A DNA stretch of 64,000 bases from Psococerastis gibbosa (Eukaryota > Arthropoda > Insecta > Psocodea > Psocidae). Both the position numbers and the translations under genes were made by a program. Positions 33,538 to 45,876 of this stretch are shown piece after piece. Below the pieces are notes generated by a model. It made no database searches. It was not told where the DNA came from and saw nothing but the letters and a program-made list of their open reading frames with translations. Each line of letters starts with the position of its first letter. Within the stretch, counting starts at the first letter, position 1. The stretch lies in NCBI GenBank assembly GCA_963971405.1, contig OZ020490.1, forward strand, positions 26,065,464 to 26,129,463. The letters are read 5' to 3'.

Positions 33538-33741
33538 ATAAATAAATAAATAAGGACTTTTTATTGTCTCTATTACTACGCCAACCTAGCGGAGTTAGGG
33601 CTATAAAGCCCTCTCTTACACTCATCTGGGAAGGCCCGGGACCACATGCCCTCCGAAGCATGACCAGAAATTGTAGACAGTGTGGGACTCGAACCAACAA
33701 CCTTTCGGGTGAAAGTCCGTACCACTACGCTACATGTCCCG
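33538..33741 (-). repeat. tRNA-derived SINE
   Basis: Nearly full-length: AAATAAATAAATAA tail, 'aacctagcggagttaggg', B-box complement 'ggactcgaacc' and the A-box complement 'taccactacgctacatgtc' at its right edge. Confidence 0.85.
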
Positions 33742-34218
33742 CATGTAGTGTATTACATAATGTTTAGCAAATAAGCTACCTCATCTAGCATATTTTGTAT
33801 TTTATTGTTACAGCTGCCAAGTAGCTTATTGTTATGTTAGAAGAAAACCATTCATTAATCATTTAGAAAATCTATAATTTAAAAAAGCTACTGTTAGACT
33901 CTATGAAAACCCGTTCTTGTATAAATTGCAAAATTCATGGCCTTGCAGATCTCGCCGCGTCCTAGAAAGTAATTCATGTTTTTTGTCGTTAAATCAAATG
34001 ATTTGCTGGCAACAACGAATTGCTGTGTATCTCCCATCCCTTTTGGTCTTCACTAGTCCTTTTCAGTCCCACAAATGATCAACAATGCGGCAGTCAGTTG
34101 GGGAGGGGGTCATGGAAAATTTTCCACAAGTCACTAAATGGAATCGACAAATTTTTCCGCCGAACAACAAATTAGTTCTACTTTCAGTACTGTTAAAGCA
34201 TAAACATTACTGCTATAT

Positions 34219-34674
34219 AAGGCGGCTATTTCACTTGTAAGTTTTTCTTCAATTTTGATAATGTCACTGACGGAAATATCATACATGTTGCATTTATAAT
34301 TTTACACCTCATTCTACTTGTCTTCAATAATTGACCATTTTTGTTTTTAATTTTTTTCAAATTTCGTAAGTTTGCCCCCCCCCCCCCCGTCTTTCCTTTA
34401 ATTTTATAATCTACAAGAAATTTTATGATTTACATTACGAAATAATTAATCAAATAATAAATTAATTTAAATTATTTATCATCTCCAGACGACGCCATTG
34501 TTTAATAAAATTTTAGTTTGTTATTGTTTGCAAAGCGTTATTTTACTCTATGATCATTGATCATCAATTTTAACATGCAGAAGTTAAAATGGACAAAGAC
34601 ATAGAGTAAAACAAAAATCTCATCAATTATTGATGCACTAATGACGGAATATTGACAAGTGGAATAGCCGCCTT
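34219..34674. mobile_element. MITE with AAGGCGGCTATT ends, intact relative of 12125
   Basis: About 456 bp. Both terminal repeats are present (AAGGCGGCTATTTCACTTG and near-complement). It provides the uninterrupted reference for the doubly invaded copy at 12125-12835. Confidence 0.8.
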
Positions 34675-34964
34675 AATTCGTAAAATCACACTATTTCGCC
34701 CTCCCCCCCTGTTTTCAGTTTTATGAATACGATTCGTCTCGTCTGTAAAATCTAAAGCTTTTTTCTTTCAAAATGCGAAAAGCTGACTAAAGCACCATTT
34801 TACCTAAATATTAAAAAAATCCCCCGGGTGAAGCCCCCCGGTCCCCTCCCCTATTTTGAGTAATTTTAATAAGTCTTGGTCTGTGAAACATAAATTAACT
34901 ACTGCTTGCTACCCAAAAGCGTATAAACACTAATATTTCGAGCAATTTTTTTTTAAATTGACGA

Positions 34965-35170
34965 CGATCTACACTTAACCGGGGCGTCGTCTTAACCGCT
35001 GGACCACAAGCCCCGACAAGAACAGTTAATGTATATATCCTCTACTTATGTATATGCTCGAATTGACATGATTCGTAATGTTAGACAGGTTAGCACAGCT
35101 TTACAACTGTTATTGTCGGGGCTTGTGGTCCAGCGGTTAAGACGACGCCCCCGTTAGGCGTAGATCGTGG
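34965..35170. repeat. Inverted pair of tRNA-like sequences
   Basis: 'gtcggggcttgtggtccagc' followed by 'ggttaagacgacgcc' (35116-35150) resembles a Ser/Leu-type tRNA D-arm and A box. The complement is at 34975-35022, about 90 bp away. 'gggcttgaattccgcc' could be a decayed B box. No cloverleaf can be closed, so not a working tRNA. Confidence 0.6.
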
Positions 35171-35271
35171 GCTTGAATTCCGCCAAGCCCAGTTTTTCTA
35201 TATCCTGTCATTTCCGCTGGGACGTACTCCTTTTTTATCCTTCCTTGTCTTCCGTTCATCCTTTCTTCTAG

Positions 35272-35569
35272 TTCCCAACCTTTTTTGCCCATGGACCACT
35301 AGATTATTTTATGTTTATCCGTGGACCACCAAAGCTGCAACAGGAAAATCGTCAAATTCTAGGATGATTTGTGCCTACAATTACATGCTAATATTTGATT
35401 AAATGTTTAGGACTGGATTTTATTGTTCAGTGCCAAGACTTACTGTATTTTACTTCAAATTTCCAATATCTCAGTTTTGTTTTCTTATTTCTTGCTTTGG
35501 TCCGTGGACAACCTGATAAATACCTGTGCACCACCGGTGGTCCATGGACCACAGTTTGGGAACCCTTGT
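35272..35569. mobile_element. hAT-like MITE
   Basis: Ends 'ttcccaacctttttt' and 'aagtttgggaaccctt'-like complement (35553-35569), with 'ccatggaccac' / 'gtggtccatgg' just inside both. 'ttctag' occurs on both sides. Non-coding. Confidence 0.65.
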
Positions 35570-36004
35570 TCTAGTTTATAGGATGGCTGTATCATACTTT
35601 CGCAGGTCGATTCCCATGATAATTGATATACCTAATTCTTACACCTCACCTGTCTCCAAGTTATATGAAATTGTTGTTATATGAAATTGTTTTAAATTCT
35701 CGTTCCACAGTGGCTATGTTGAAAAAATCGCTCTTTGGACACCTCCGGAAGTATATCAACATCGATATTGCACAATACATTTGTTTATATGAACTATTGT
35801 CAATCTATAAAATAAAATAATCTAAAAGAACAAAGCTGACGACGTATTCCAGAAATAGGACTTTATCGGTTTTATGGATCAACGATATAGTTCACTAGAG
35901 AAAATCTCTTTTGTATTATCACAGTTTATGGGTTTTAGGAGGTGCAATTAAGATATAATGCAATTAAGATACAAGGGCAATTTTATCAATATCGATATAG
36001 GTGG

Positions 36005-36265
36005 TAGCGTGCTTGTACTTGTGCGAGTATCTATACGCCATGCGATCGGAGACGTGTCGTAACTCAAAACTAGTACTACATGACCACGATAGGATGGCAC
36101 TTGCAACAACTTAAAAAAATCGAATAAACACGGTGTTCCGCTTATGCAAGTTTACCAAAAAACAGTGTTCCAAGTGCCATCCTATCGTGGTCGGGTAGTA
36201 TTTACCTACAGAGGCGACTGAAAAGGTTAATCGGATGCATTCATTTAATTATTGTTGGAATGAGA
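36005..36265. repeat. Dispersed repeat 'T', copy 2, split by a MITE
   Basis: The left part (to 36081) and right part (from 36193) match 26555-26690. The inserted piece is listed separately. Confidence 0.65.
36082..36192. mobile_element. 111-bp palindromic MITE
   Basis: Ends GACCACGATAGGATGGCACTTG-type repeats, over 20 bp and perfect in both arms. Inserted within repeat T. Confidence 0.8.
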
Positions 36266-36873
36266 TAAACCTTTTGTAAAAATAAAAATAAAATAAAATG
36301 AAAATACAACGGGTCTGAAATGAGAAATAAATTCATTAACTCGCCTTCGATGATGCTTTAAAAAATGGTATGAATTTAAATTAAAAAAAAAAAAATGCTC
36401 TTATTGGCGCAGTCTTCATTAAATCTTTGTTTGCAATGTCCATAGCCTTAGCCTTTCAATACCTTTGCATTAGATCACTACATCTATTATTAAATTATAA
36501 GGGTTATTATTTAAAACAGTTGGCGCCTTAGGGACCAAAAATTCTAAATCTGACCCTGATAAATGCAATAAAAAATGTTCGAAACCATCCCTAAACATGT
36601 TACCACTACAGTCGCGGTCATTATATAAGTCGCCATTATGGCGAACTGGAGAATAGAAAAACTAAATTACATTTGCAGAATGCAGACGCTGAGAGATTGC
36701 GTTAATAGAAAATGCTATGTAGTGAAAAGGAATAGGCTTATCTACTCCAATTTTATGGGCTCAGAATCAACTCTTTTTTTTAACCCACGCTCTTTCAGTC
36801 TTGAATACTGTACAGAGCCTGTATATAACTCGTTAGTATTATTACCAGGTGACCGTGCGCATTGCGTAGTCAG

Positions 36874-37320
36874 CAGAGGTTCTCAAACTTTTTTCGTAGC
36901 GGACCCCTAAATGATATAAAATTGCATCGCGACCCACTAAACTCTGCATTGCAATTTTTACTTCGATTTCCTTCCTGAAAATAGCCTTACAGTCCATAGT
37001 CGTAGCAGGAATAGGAGCAAGGGGGGGGGGGGGGGGGGCAAGCAAGGGGGTGGATCCAGCAACCAATAAATATGATACCTCGCCTTACTTTAATTTTATT
37101 TATTTATTTTGGAAATTGTAACCAGAAAATGGGTTTCAGCGTTGTTTTTTTAGCGGTTTTGGCCGCCAATCCCGTTCCCGCCAATATTTAAAAAAATATA
37201 TGACTTAAATTGAAAAAAACTTGTCATTCAATTCAATTCTATCTAGTGTATAACTGGCAGACGAGACCACGTCGCGACCCACTTGGAAATTTTTCGCGAC
37301 CCACACTTTTAGAACCCCTG
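36874..37320. mobile_element. hAT-like (Charlie-type) non-autonomous element
   Basis: Ends CAGAGGTTCTCAAAC and the complement of CAGGGGTTCTAAAAG, a classic hAT terminus, with 'cgcgacccac' inside both ends. The flanks gcgtagtcag and gcgtagtgag match over 9 of 10 bases, in line with an 8-bp TSD. A G run of 18 is at 37021-37038. Confidence 0.75.
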
Positions 37321-37627
37321 GCGTAGTGAGTGAATGGATAATAATGATGCAGTAGAACCTCTTTAATCCGAACCCCTGTAGTCCGAACGTCCACTAATCC
37401 GAACGCCGCCGTGAAATATATAAAAATAAATACTGTGCTGTACATACTCGTAATTTAGTGTACTGCCGAGCAAGAGTGTCCGAAAGAAACATTCTTCCTT
37501 CATCAGACGCGCTAGGCGGTTTTTGTAACATATGATAAACCATTTTATTGTACATAAAACCAACTTTTAGTGGGTAATATGTACATTGTACATGTGAAAA
37601 TCACAATGTTTTCTATATTCCGAACGA

Positions 37628-37815
37628 TTTGATAATATAATATATATATATATATATAATACATTGAAGACAATGACTTGATGCACCAAAGCGATTTTCA
37701 CAGATTTCGATCATAGAGCCGTTCAATTAGCAGAAATGCTTCTCTACATTAAATGTATTATTATAATTATAGCATATAATATATATATTATATGATATAT
37801 ATATATATATGTATT
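37628..37815. repeat. (TA)n microsatellites
   Basis: TATATATA tracts near 37640-37662 and 37780-37812, separated by AT-rich DNA. Confidence 0.85.
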
Positions 37816-38009
37816 ATAGTATGTAATACGTATCGATATTTTCGATACATGGCATGTGGCCTTCACAAACAGCAATAGGCCACCGTTCATGAACTCTTAC
37901 CTTGGGGCTACCACACCAGCATTTTTTTGTACAAATCTTATTCAATAATTTTGGTAAGTCTGTGCTAGAAAGAGGTAGGCTACATGTCATGTATCAAAAT
38001 GCGCAGAAA

Positions 38010-38110
38010 GGGTCTTCCCAGTTGAGTGTAAGAGAGAGCTTTATGGCCCTAACTCCACTAGGTTGGCTTAGTAATAGAACAAAAAAGTCAATATTTATTT
38101 ATATTTTTTA
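38010..38110 (+). repeat. tRNA-derived SINE, 3' end only
   Basis: 'gttgagtgtaagagagagc', 'ccctaactccactaggttgg' and a TTTATTTATA tail. Confidence 0.75.
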
Positions 38111-38979
38111 TCTATGTTTAAACTTTTTTAGGTGTAAGAGCTCGATGTACCTGTATTATTATTTTATTATTATTATTATTATTATAAATAATAAATATAT
38201 ATAAATACATCCTTCAGAGTTCATTGCAGAAAGCTAGAGTGAGTACTATACAATGGTTTATTATTATTAATTATTATTAATTATATTTATATCTTGCAGA
38301 GCCACTGCACTATGATCGCTCGATAAGCGGAAGCTTGAGCGTGATAATGCTGTTTAATAACAAATTGTTGTTCTCAATATATGCACCTTGTCCGGGGTTA
38401 CCGGTCAAGGAAAAAAGTGAAAAGTGAAAAAGTGATAAGGCGGCCCCCCCTCCGATTCCTTTACTAACTTACTTTTAAATTTTCCTCCCTCGGAAGGGGG
38501 GGGGGGGTGTCAGTAGGGTTGACAACTTTTTTTTCTTGGAAATGAAGTAGGCTATATCTGCATTTTAGGGTGGTAAAAAAAGATTTCAGTATTACAAAAA
38601 AAAAAAAGTACCTAGCAAGTTAATATTTAAAACATTTTTTTTTCCGTTGTTTTCGCAGTGTTAAACAAATTTTTAATTTTATAAAAACTGGAAAAAGCCT
38701 CTTCACACTTTAACTCTAAATTTATATAAAAAAAAATACCACATTCCTGATTAAATGCAAAGATGCCCTATTCCTCTCATCCCGCCACACCATTTTTGTT
38801 ATGTTTCTTTTTTTTTTCTTTTTGCTCCGGCAACTTCAAGTTTGTAGAGTGTACAAGTATAGAGTACGTCGAGTACGATTCAGAGTAAGGTTGGCAACCT
38901 TAGGGGTCAGAGATATGGCAGGTTCCCTTCCACTTAGGTTTGCCAACCGTACTCTATTTCAGAGTATTGTACTCTTTTT
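38111..38979. other. Low-complexity interval, no gene seen
   Basis: Contains TTATTATTA repeats at 38155-38205 and 38262-38290, a G run near 38497 and T runs. No gene or family element is recognised. Confidence 0.45.
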
Positions 38980-39412
38980 GCTTTCCAATTTATACGTAGT
39001 ATAAGGAAAGCTTTGTGATGGTCGAAATTTTCGATTCCGAGATTTCAACGGATTTACACGTTTTGAGGTCCCAGGAACCCAAAAAAGTGGTTTTTACAAA
39101 ATGTCTGTCTGTCGGTCGGTCTGTCGGTCTGTCGGTCTGTCTGTTCGTCGATTTCCGGGCAAACTACTCGGTGCACTTGAGTGAAATTTGGCATGTAGAT
39201 TCACAAAAATCATACCTCGGGACCAATTTTTTTTTTTTGGGCTAACTCAATTTGGGGGGGTTTTATTTTCAAAAAACTCCAAAAAAACGTCTAAAAAAAT
39301 TATTTCTCAAAAACGGCTCCAATGATTTCTTTTAAATTCTCGTAGATTGTAGTCGTTATTAATGTTGACAAAATGCGGGGGGTCGCTTGCCCCTTGATAG
39401 TTTGCTTCTGGT
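38980..39412 (+). repeat. Repeat family C, 5' half
   Basis: From 'gctttccaatttatacgta' through an expanded (TGTCTGTCGG) run to 'gatagtttgcttctgg', where it stops abruptly. Confidence 0.75.
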
Positions 39413-40040
39413 TCATGTTTGTGTACTCTACAAACTGAAAGTCATTTAGAGTAGCCTACGCAAAAATACTCTTTTCCTGAAACATCTAAGAAGTAAAATA
39501 TTTTTTTTTATGAAAACAACGTAAATTTAGGGACATTGCGAAAACCTCAAAAAAATATTGTTTTAAATAGTTAATAGCTCGTAATTCGAACTCCCCTGCC
39601 TTACAATACAATGTTAAAGTGTATTTTCGGCGTGATTTTGACTGATTTAACAGTAAATATACTAAGTACACTTTTTTTAAATACTCTTTATTTTCTTCTC
39701 AAAAGTCTGATGTACTTTATGTCGAGGGAAAAAAGATAGCAACCCTATAATCCTGATGAGGTCTTGGCGTTTGTCTCTTAAATATTTCCATTAGGCTATA
39801 TCTAATGGTGTATACTTATTAATAAATTAATAAAACAGCGTCATGTGTATTATCCCGTTAACCTTATGTGTTAAAAATTCGCGGCCGTCCATAAAATTAT
39901 GATATTAAGGGTGCCCACTTTGGTTCCGCTCAGGTACTCGCGCATAGGCTCGTTAGCGTTAATTATATGACAATTGGTAAGCTGAACACTATGCTACTAA
40001 TAATTAAAGTAGGCCTACGTGTTTGAAGGTATTTTTATTA

Positions 40041-40410
40041 GGCGCCCATTCCACCGTCCGGCTATTTACAAAAACGGTGACGTGGTAGCAGACATTCAAG
40101 ACTTAGGTGGCGTTTCCACCGACCTCGCATTGCAGAATGCAAATGACATTGACGGAAATTAGAATTTTTCTTTTTATGGAAATCTATTAAAATGTTTTTA
40201 CTTAACATATCCCATGACGGCATTTTTTAATTTTAGTTTGTGATTTTACTGTATGATCATTGATCAATTTTAACTATGGCATAGAGGAAAATAAACATTT
40301 CCGCCAATTCTGCAATGCGAGGTCGGTGGAAACCCCGCCTAAGTCTTGAATGTCTGCTACCACGTCACCGTTTTTGTAAATAGCCCTAGCCGGTCGGTGG
40401 AATGGGCGCC
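40041..40410. mobile_element. Composite MITE, copy 2 (TTA TSD)
   Basis: Same nested architecture as 18664-19046. TTA at 40038-40040 and 40411-40413. Confidence 0.85.
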
Positions 40411-40639
40411 TTAGAACTCCAATTATCCCAACTCTGATTAACTATCACTGCGTTTCCAAATTGCGTAAAAAACGAACAAAAACTCGGAAGCGTCCAAGGG
40501 CTTACTTTGACCGAAAGATTTAGTAAACACTGACTTCGATGTTTGTATGTATGTGTTGTGTGTATGTATATATTGTATTGTATGTATATTTATATATCGT
40601 TCGTTTTGTATAGCAGTTGTAGGTTTTCAATTTTTCATA

Positions 40640-41004
40640 GTGATTGGCCCTATATTATAAAATTACATAAAATATGAAAGCTAAAAATATTTAAAAATCA
40701 GTAACTCAGCAAGTTATTAAAAATTTGGCTCATTTAAGTTGTAGAAGACTACTTCGTGCATCATATAATTTTGTAGTTTTTCTGAAAAACCCAGATGACG
40801 CGAAATTTTAGTCCCCTCTGATTTTTATGAAAGAACTAAGGTACCAAAAATTTAAAATATACTATTATATCATGCATGAAGTAGTCTTCTACAACTTATA
40901 TGAGTCAAATCTATAATAACTTGCTTTGCTAATAAATTAAAAAAATAAAAATTCAATAAAATCAACAAATTTTGGGGTGCTAATTTTCTACGTAGCATAT
41001 CCTC
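40640..41004. mobile_element. piggyBac-type MITE (family P), left end lost
   Basis: Right end CTACGTAGCATATCCTC followed by TTAA (41005-41008). The interior ('aactcagcaagttattaaa', 'tagtcttctacaactt') matches 32112 and 60845. The left terminal repeat is not found. Confidence 0.65.
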
Positions 41005-41535
41005 TTAATCACAGAGAGGTGAAAATTCGGCACAATAAACACGTGCACTGTAATCTTATTACTGTATGTAGTATGTATATTTTCGCGCGTAAATATTCAA
41101 AATCGAAGCCGCTCCTTTAATAAGAAGACCCTCGCTTGGTTGGTAGGGGCATTATTGGCCCGAGGCATCTTGCCGAGCCACGGGTGAGGATACGGCCGCA
41201 CCCTAAATAATGTTTCATGTTCCGTCGGAACTTTGTTTTCGACTTTTCGCTCTTTTTGGCACCATGTGTTTCACAGTTTGCGCAAATTAGGTAAACCTAG
41301 CCTTTATAATTATGGGGAATATTTTTAAATTTATGAAAAACATGGCGGAAGACTAATTAACGGATTATTTTCGCGCTCTTCCTCCATAGCGCGATTATTA
41401 CAGGGATGCCAAGTAGGCCATGATAGTCACTATTTGCAGTTTAGTCACGGTCAGTAGTCAGTATTTTATTGGATTTGTCAGTAAGTCAGTATTTTGATTT
41501 TTGTACTTTCGTAATGAAACTAATTTATTATTATT

Positions 41536-42224
41536 GCTTTCCAATTTATACGTAGTATAGGGGAAGCTTTGTGACGATCGAAATTTTCGATTCCGAGATT
41601 TCAGCGGATTTACACGTTTTAAGGTCCCAGGAACCCAAAAAAGTGGTTTTTACGAAATGTCTGTCTGTCGTTCTGTCTGTCTGTCTGTGCGTCGATTTCC
41701 GGGCAAACTACTCGGTCGATTTTGATCAAATTCGGCATGTAGGTTCACAAAAATCATACCTCAGATCATTTTTTTTTATTTTGGGCTAACTTAATTTGGG
41801 GGGGTTTTATTCTCAAAAAAGACCAAAAAAACGTCTAAAAAAATTATTTCTCAAAAACGGCTCCAACGATTACTTTCAAATTCACATATATTGTTGTCGT
41901 TATTGATGTTAACGAAATGCGGGGGGTCGCTTGCCCTTTGATGGGTTGCTTCTGGGCGTAAAATAATAAAAATTACTAAAAAAAAATAATTTTTCTGCGA
42001 AACCTTTCTAACGATGATTTATGCATTGCGCGCCCTGCCAGTATTGCTGTGTGGTAATGTGTTGGTCTGACCTATCTAGAATTTACTTCACCTCCAGTGA
42101 CTTCAGGTGGACAAACCCCCCCCCCCCCCCCCCCCCCGAGATATCGGAAATTTCACAATAGGAAAATTATTTAACATGAAATTACTCATTTTTTTCTGTC
42201 TACTAATTTTGATAAATTGGAAAG
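41536..42224 (+). mobile_element. Repeat family C, copy with both ends
   Basis: Both termini are present (attGCTTTCCAATTTAT / ATAAATTGGAAAGCaat). Contains a C run of 22 (42116-42137). It sits immediately before a reverse transcriptase relic. Confidence 0.8.
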
Positions 42225-42255
42225 CAATCGCAAACGGTCTCTCAGAGAGTGATAT

Positions 42256-42504
42256 ATGATAGTCACCTCATCTCAGCGCCATCACATTAACACTCGAACT
42301 AGGCTAGGGCTCAATTACATATATACACAAGCGGTTACCAAAGTTATTTTTGAACATTCTCCTATATTCTTAGCCTGTAAATTATTCAACTCAATGCCTG
42401 ATCATCTTAAAATATTGAGAAAAACTAATGCTCAATATAAAATCATTGCAAAATTGCATATAAGGAGTTTATGCGATGAAATATTGAAAACCATACTATT
42501 TTAA
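42256..42504 (+). pseudogene. Non-LTR reverse transcriptase C-terminal relic
   Basis: The frame reads HHINTRTRLGLNY, ...FEHSPIFLACKLFNSMPDHLK and a stop, resembling the thumb/C-terminal end of RT proteins ('HNTR...F..S....G.KLYN.LP..IK'). No catalytic YADD region is nearby, so it is only a tail. Confidence 0.6.
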
Positions 42505-42807
42505 TTTTGTTACTTGTGCATTGGTTGACGATCTCGATTTCACTAAATTTATTCCATTTTTATTTTTATATTTTTGAAAACCTATTTTTAATGCATACCA
42601 CTACTTACATAATTTTAAATTTATATTTTCAATTTTTTTTTTAAAACTAATGTTATAATTATTCAAACTAACTGTAAGTTAAAATCGTCTATTCATTTCA
42701 TGACTATTTTTTTATATCGAAATTTCCCCAGTGATACAAGTCTCCTACATGAGTACTTAGTGCTGGGGTATACAATGTAAACTGTACCTGTAAATTTTGT
42801 ATTATAT

Positions 42808-42861
42808 ATCTTACTTACTTATCTTACTTACTTATCTTACTTACTTATCTTACTTACTTAT
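42808..42861. repeat. 13-bp tandem repeat
   Basis: About four units of 'atcttacttactt'. Confidence 0.9.
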
Positions 42862-43114
42862 TTTGTAAAGTTTGTCAGTTTTTTTTTTAAAGAATATTCG
42901 CGGGTAGGTATCTACCCACTTTTGCGGTGTCCTTTATTGTTTTCTGTGGTGTTTATCAATAAATAACAACACCGAAAAGATTATCATCGGAGAAAACAAC
43001 TCCACGATAGTCAAGACGAAAAATTTCCGTAAAGAGCACAATGAAAAAAAAACTCTGCAATATTAAGGCAAAAGATTTCCCCAAGGAACAACACCATAAG
43101 AGTGTACCGAGTGT

Positions 43115-43258
43115 CCCGTACGAAATTGGCAGCCCGTAATTTAATTCTTCTTATTTTTTATTCTATTAACTAAGCAAGTTATTAAAATATTGATTCATTT
43201 AAGTTCTAGAGGACTACTTTGTGCATCACATAATAGGGTAATATTAATTTTTATTCTT
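43115..43258. repeat. TTAA-element relative, partial
   Basis: Matches 25388-25530 ('gaaattggcagcccg', 'aagcaagttattaaa', 'catcacataataggg'). It ends just before the MITE at 43289. Confidence 0.6.
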
Positions 43259-43288
43259 TGCCCAATTTTTGTTATGCCTTGCATCTAA

Positions 43289-43722
43289 GGCGCCCATTCC
43301 ACATACGTACATCGTCAATGAAAATTATGAAATTGAAGGACATTTCAATTTTACTCTATGCCATTGTTAAAATTGATCAATTATCAATTGATCATAGAGT
43401 AAAATATTAGAATATTAGAAGTTCTTTGGTAAAATCACAAACAAACAAACTAAAATTAAAAAATGGCGTCATGGGATATGACAAGTACAACTATTTTAAT
43501 TGATTTCTTTAAGAAGAACGCATTTCTGTATAAAAATTATAATAAGGATTAAATAATAAGGCGACGAAGAAAACAAATTTCAAAAATTTGGCGCATACGC
43601 TTCAATTGAAAATTGTCAATTTTTGAAAAAACATATGAAATGGCCCCCATCAATGAGAAATTGTGAAATGTACTTCAATTTTATAATTTTCATTGACGTT
43701 GTACGTATGTGGAATACCCGCC
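43289..43722. mobile_element. MITE with TAA TSD
   Basis: Ends GGCGCCCATTCCACATACG and the near-complement CGTATGTGGAATACCCGCC. TAA at 43286-43288 and 43723-43725. Inner 'aaaatggcgtcatgggatatg' is shared with 13305 and the composite MITEs. Confidence 0.8.
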
Positions 43723-43725
43723 TAA

Positions 43726-44507
43726 TCCAACAAGGTAACACAAAATGGTGCAAAGAATATTTTTAGTGTTGCACAGGATCAAAACATTCCATGTCCATAC
43801 TTTTCTCATTTTGCGTGGACTATACTTTAAAAATTTATTTACCGTAAAACTCTTCTCCATAAATTCTCGAATATTCTAGACTTACAAGGTTTGGGATAGC
43901 AACTGATGAATTCCTTAGTGTTGACCATGGCATTGAGTACCCATTCCGATAATATCTTAACTTAAACCCTTATTTCTTTTGATGCTTTTTCAGAATGTCA
44001 ATGTCATGTCCATAGGATATATCCATTTATTGATGATGCAATCGGTAGTAACAAATAAATACCAGTGAAGCCGAATTCGAGGAACTACAATAAAACCCGA
44101 CGGCCGAGAAGCACATTTACAGCCTTCGGAGAGGGTTGAATAGGGGTTAGTACAATGGCGCAGCCACCCCAAGGGTTTAAATTTATGTTGAAGGGATGAT
44201 GGTAGCAAAAACAGACACACTTGCTTCATCCGAAATTTCCACCTGACCATGCTTTACTACTTCCGAGTACCCGGAGCGTATTATCACAGACAAAATATTA
44301 GATTATTTCTCTGTGATAAAGGCCGTAGCCGTTTTTTTCGGGGGGGGGGGGGGGGTTCAGAAATTTCATTGGATATTACATAGTGTTTTTTTTCTCTCTC
44401 TCAAAATCCGATTCTATCTAGTATCAAGCCATTTCATTTCGGGGGGGGGGGGAGGTTGAACCCCCATGAACCCCCCTCCCCCTTGGCTACGGCCTTGTCT
44501 GTGGTAA
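43726..44507. other. Interval with G runs, no gene seen
   Basis: G runs at about 44340-44355 and 44441-44451. A minus-strand frame at 43990-44250 (86 codons) has no recognisable domain. Confidence 0.4.
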
Positions 44508-44833
44508 CAGTGCCGGATTTGACTCTGGGGCCAGGAGGCCGGTGGCCACAGAAAAGGGGACCCCATAAAAAGCAGCAAAATACAAAATTTGAATAGATTT
44601 ATAAAAAAAAACATAATCAAATCAAATTAATATAAATATAATATAAAATATATGGCGGGAAATTGGAAAGTGCCGTGGCATTAATAATTAATCGCCTTAC
44701 TCTATTCTATTTTGCATCCTGTGTCTCCATTTTATAATTGATAGCGGAATATTCGTCTAAGGATATAAGACTTTTCTGCTCGAGAAAAGGCCCCCACTCA
44801 ACTCGGGCCCCCACAAGACCAAACCCGGCACTG
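44508..44833. mobile_element. hAT-like element, CAGTGCCGG ends
   Basis: Ends CAGTGCCGGATTTGACTC and the complement of CAGTGCCGGGTTTGG. Shares interior ('tccattttataattgatagc', 'ggaatattcgtctaa') with 55755-56002. No clear TSD. Confidence 0.7.
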
Positions 44834-45021
44834 TATAGTATATTAATTCTAGTTTTATTAATGGTGTCCATGACTATCCCACTGCAGTTTAGTGTAAGAA
44901 AGGGCCATTGGCCGTAACTACGCTGCTGAATAAAGACGATTTATTATTATTATTATTATTCCTGGTATACTCGTATAAAAGACAGGGCCGTAGAGAGGTC
45001 CATGAGTAAGCGTTGCAATTA

Positions 45022-45024
<3 letters not shown>

Positions 45025-45056
<32 letters not shown>
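45025..45056. repeat. T homopolymer, 32 nt
   Basis: Longest single-base run in the window. It may be the poly(A) tail of a minus-strand retroposed sequence, but no body can be identified. Confidence 0.9.
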
Positions 45057-45057
<1 letters not shown>

Positions 45058-45249
45058 ATAAGGTAGACACGTGTATTTTAAACCTACAAGGTTTCATAGA
45101 GGCCCTGCCTCCGTCGTGTAACAGTGAAAAAAACTAAGAAAACTAAAAACCTGTTTGCTCAGGAAGTCCCTCATCCTGTGAACACGTCGCGAAAACGGTC
45201 AGGTCTCAAATTTTCTTCCGACAATAATGTTTGAATTGCCATCGACCTT

Positions 45250-45546
45250 ACCAAGTTGAATCGATGAGAGCAGAGCATGTTTCAAACTGCAGCAAACTTG
45301 GTAGTGTGCACAGCGTTCGCCGGGGGAACATAATGATGTGCTGAGACTATACCAGTCAGTCTACGTGCGTGTCACCTCCGATTTAATCGTGTGACTTTAC
45401 CATGTTCCCCAAGAGATTCGGAATCCACTATAATCGGAGGTCCTCCCTGTCAGTCAACTCCTCTTTTCCCCGAGGGGAAGGAGTCTGCCCTTAGGGTGCC
45501 TCAAGTTAACAGACTCACTCCCCCCGCCAGGCTGGCAGGGTTGCTT
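45250..45546 (+). repeat. Dispersed repeat 'R', copy 2 (inverted)
   Basis: Complement of 63519-63837: 'gtttcaaactgcagcaaact', 'ggtagtgtgcacagcg', 'cagtcaactcctcttttccc', 'ctgcccttagggtgcctcaa'. The 125-codon frame at 45391-45768 extends past the repeat and is not convincing. Confidence 0.75.
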
Positions 45547-45876
45547 AAAGCAGGCGTTGGGAAAAAAAGAACAACAAGAACATGTTTGAATCGGGCTCAC
45601 CTTGACCGACAAGAGGCGCTTGAAAGCTTGTGCGTGGAATTTTTTTTTTGGAACGATTGGCGGAAGCGTTGCGAACGGAATCGAGCAAGATTTGACATGT
45701 ACACGCAGCCGGATACTGTGTGGGATATACAGATAGCGGGAGTAAAGCTTTCCCAAGTCATTCAATAAACAATCTGCTGACCTCGCAATTTCCAGTCAAT
45801 GAACAGTAATGTCTGCGAACCGGTTATTTTGGCTGATGGAGATTTTATTGCGTGGAGTGGCGGGTGGCTCTGAGGC

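Noticed and set aside
45391-45768. 125-codon plus-strand frame
   Set aside because: Half of it lies in repeat R, whose other copies do not keep the frame; a 9-T run occurs in the remainder.
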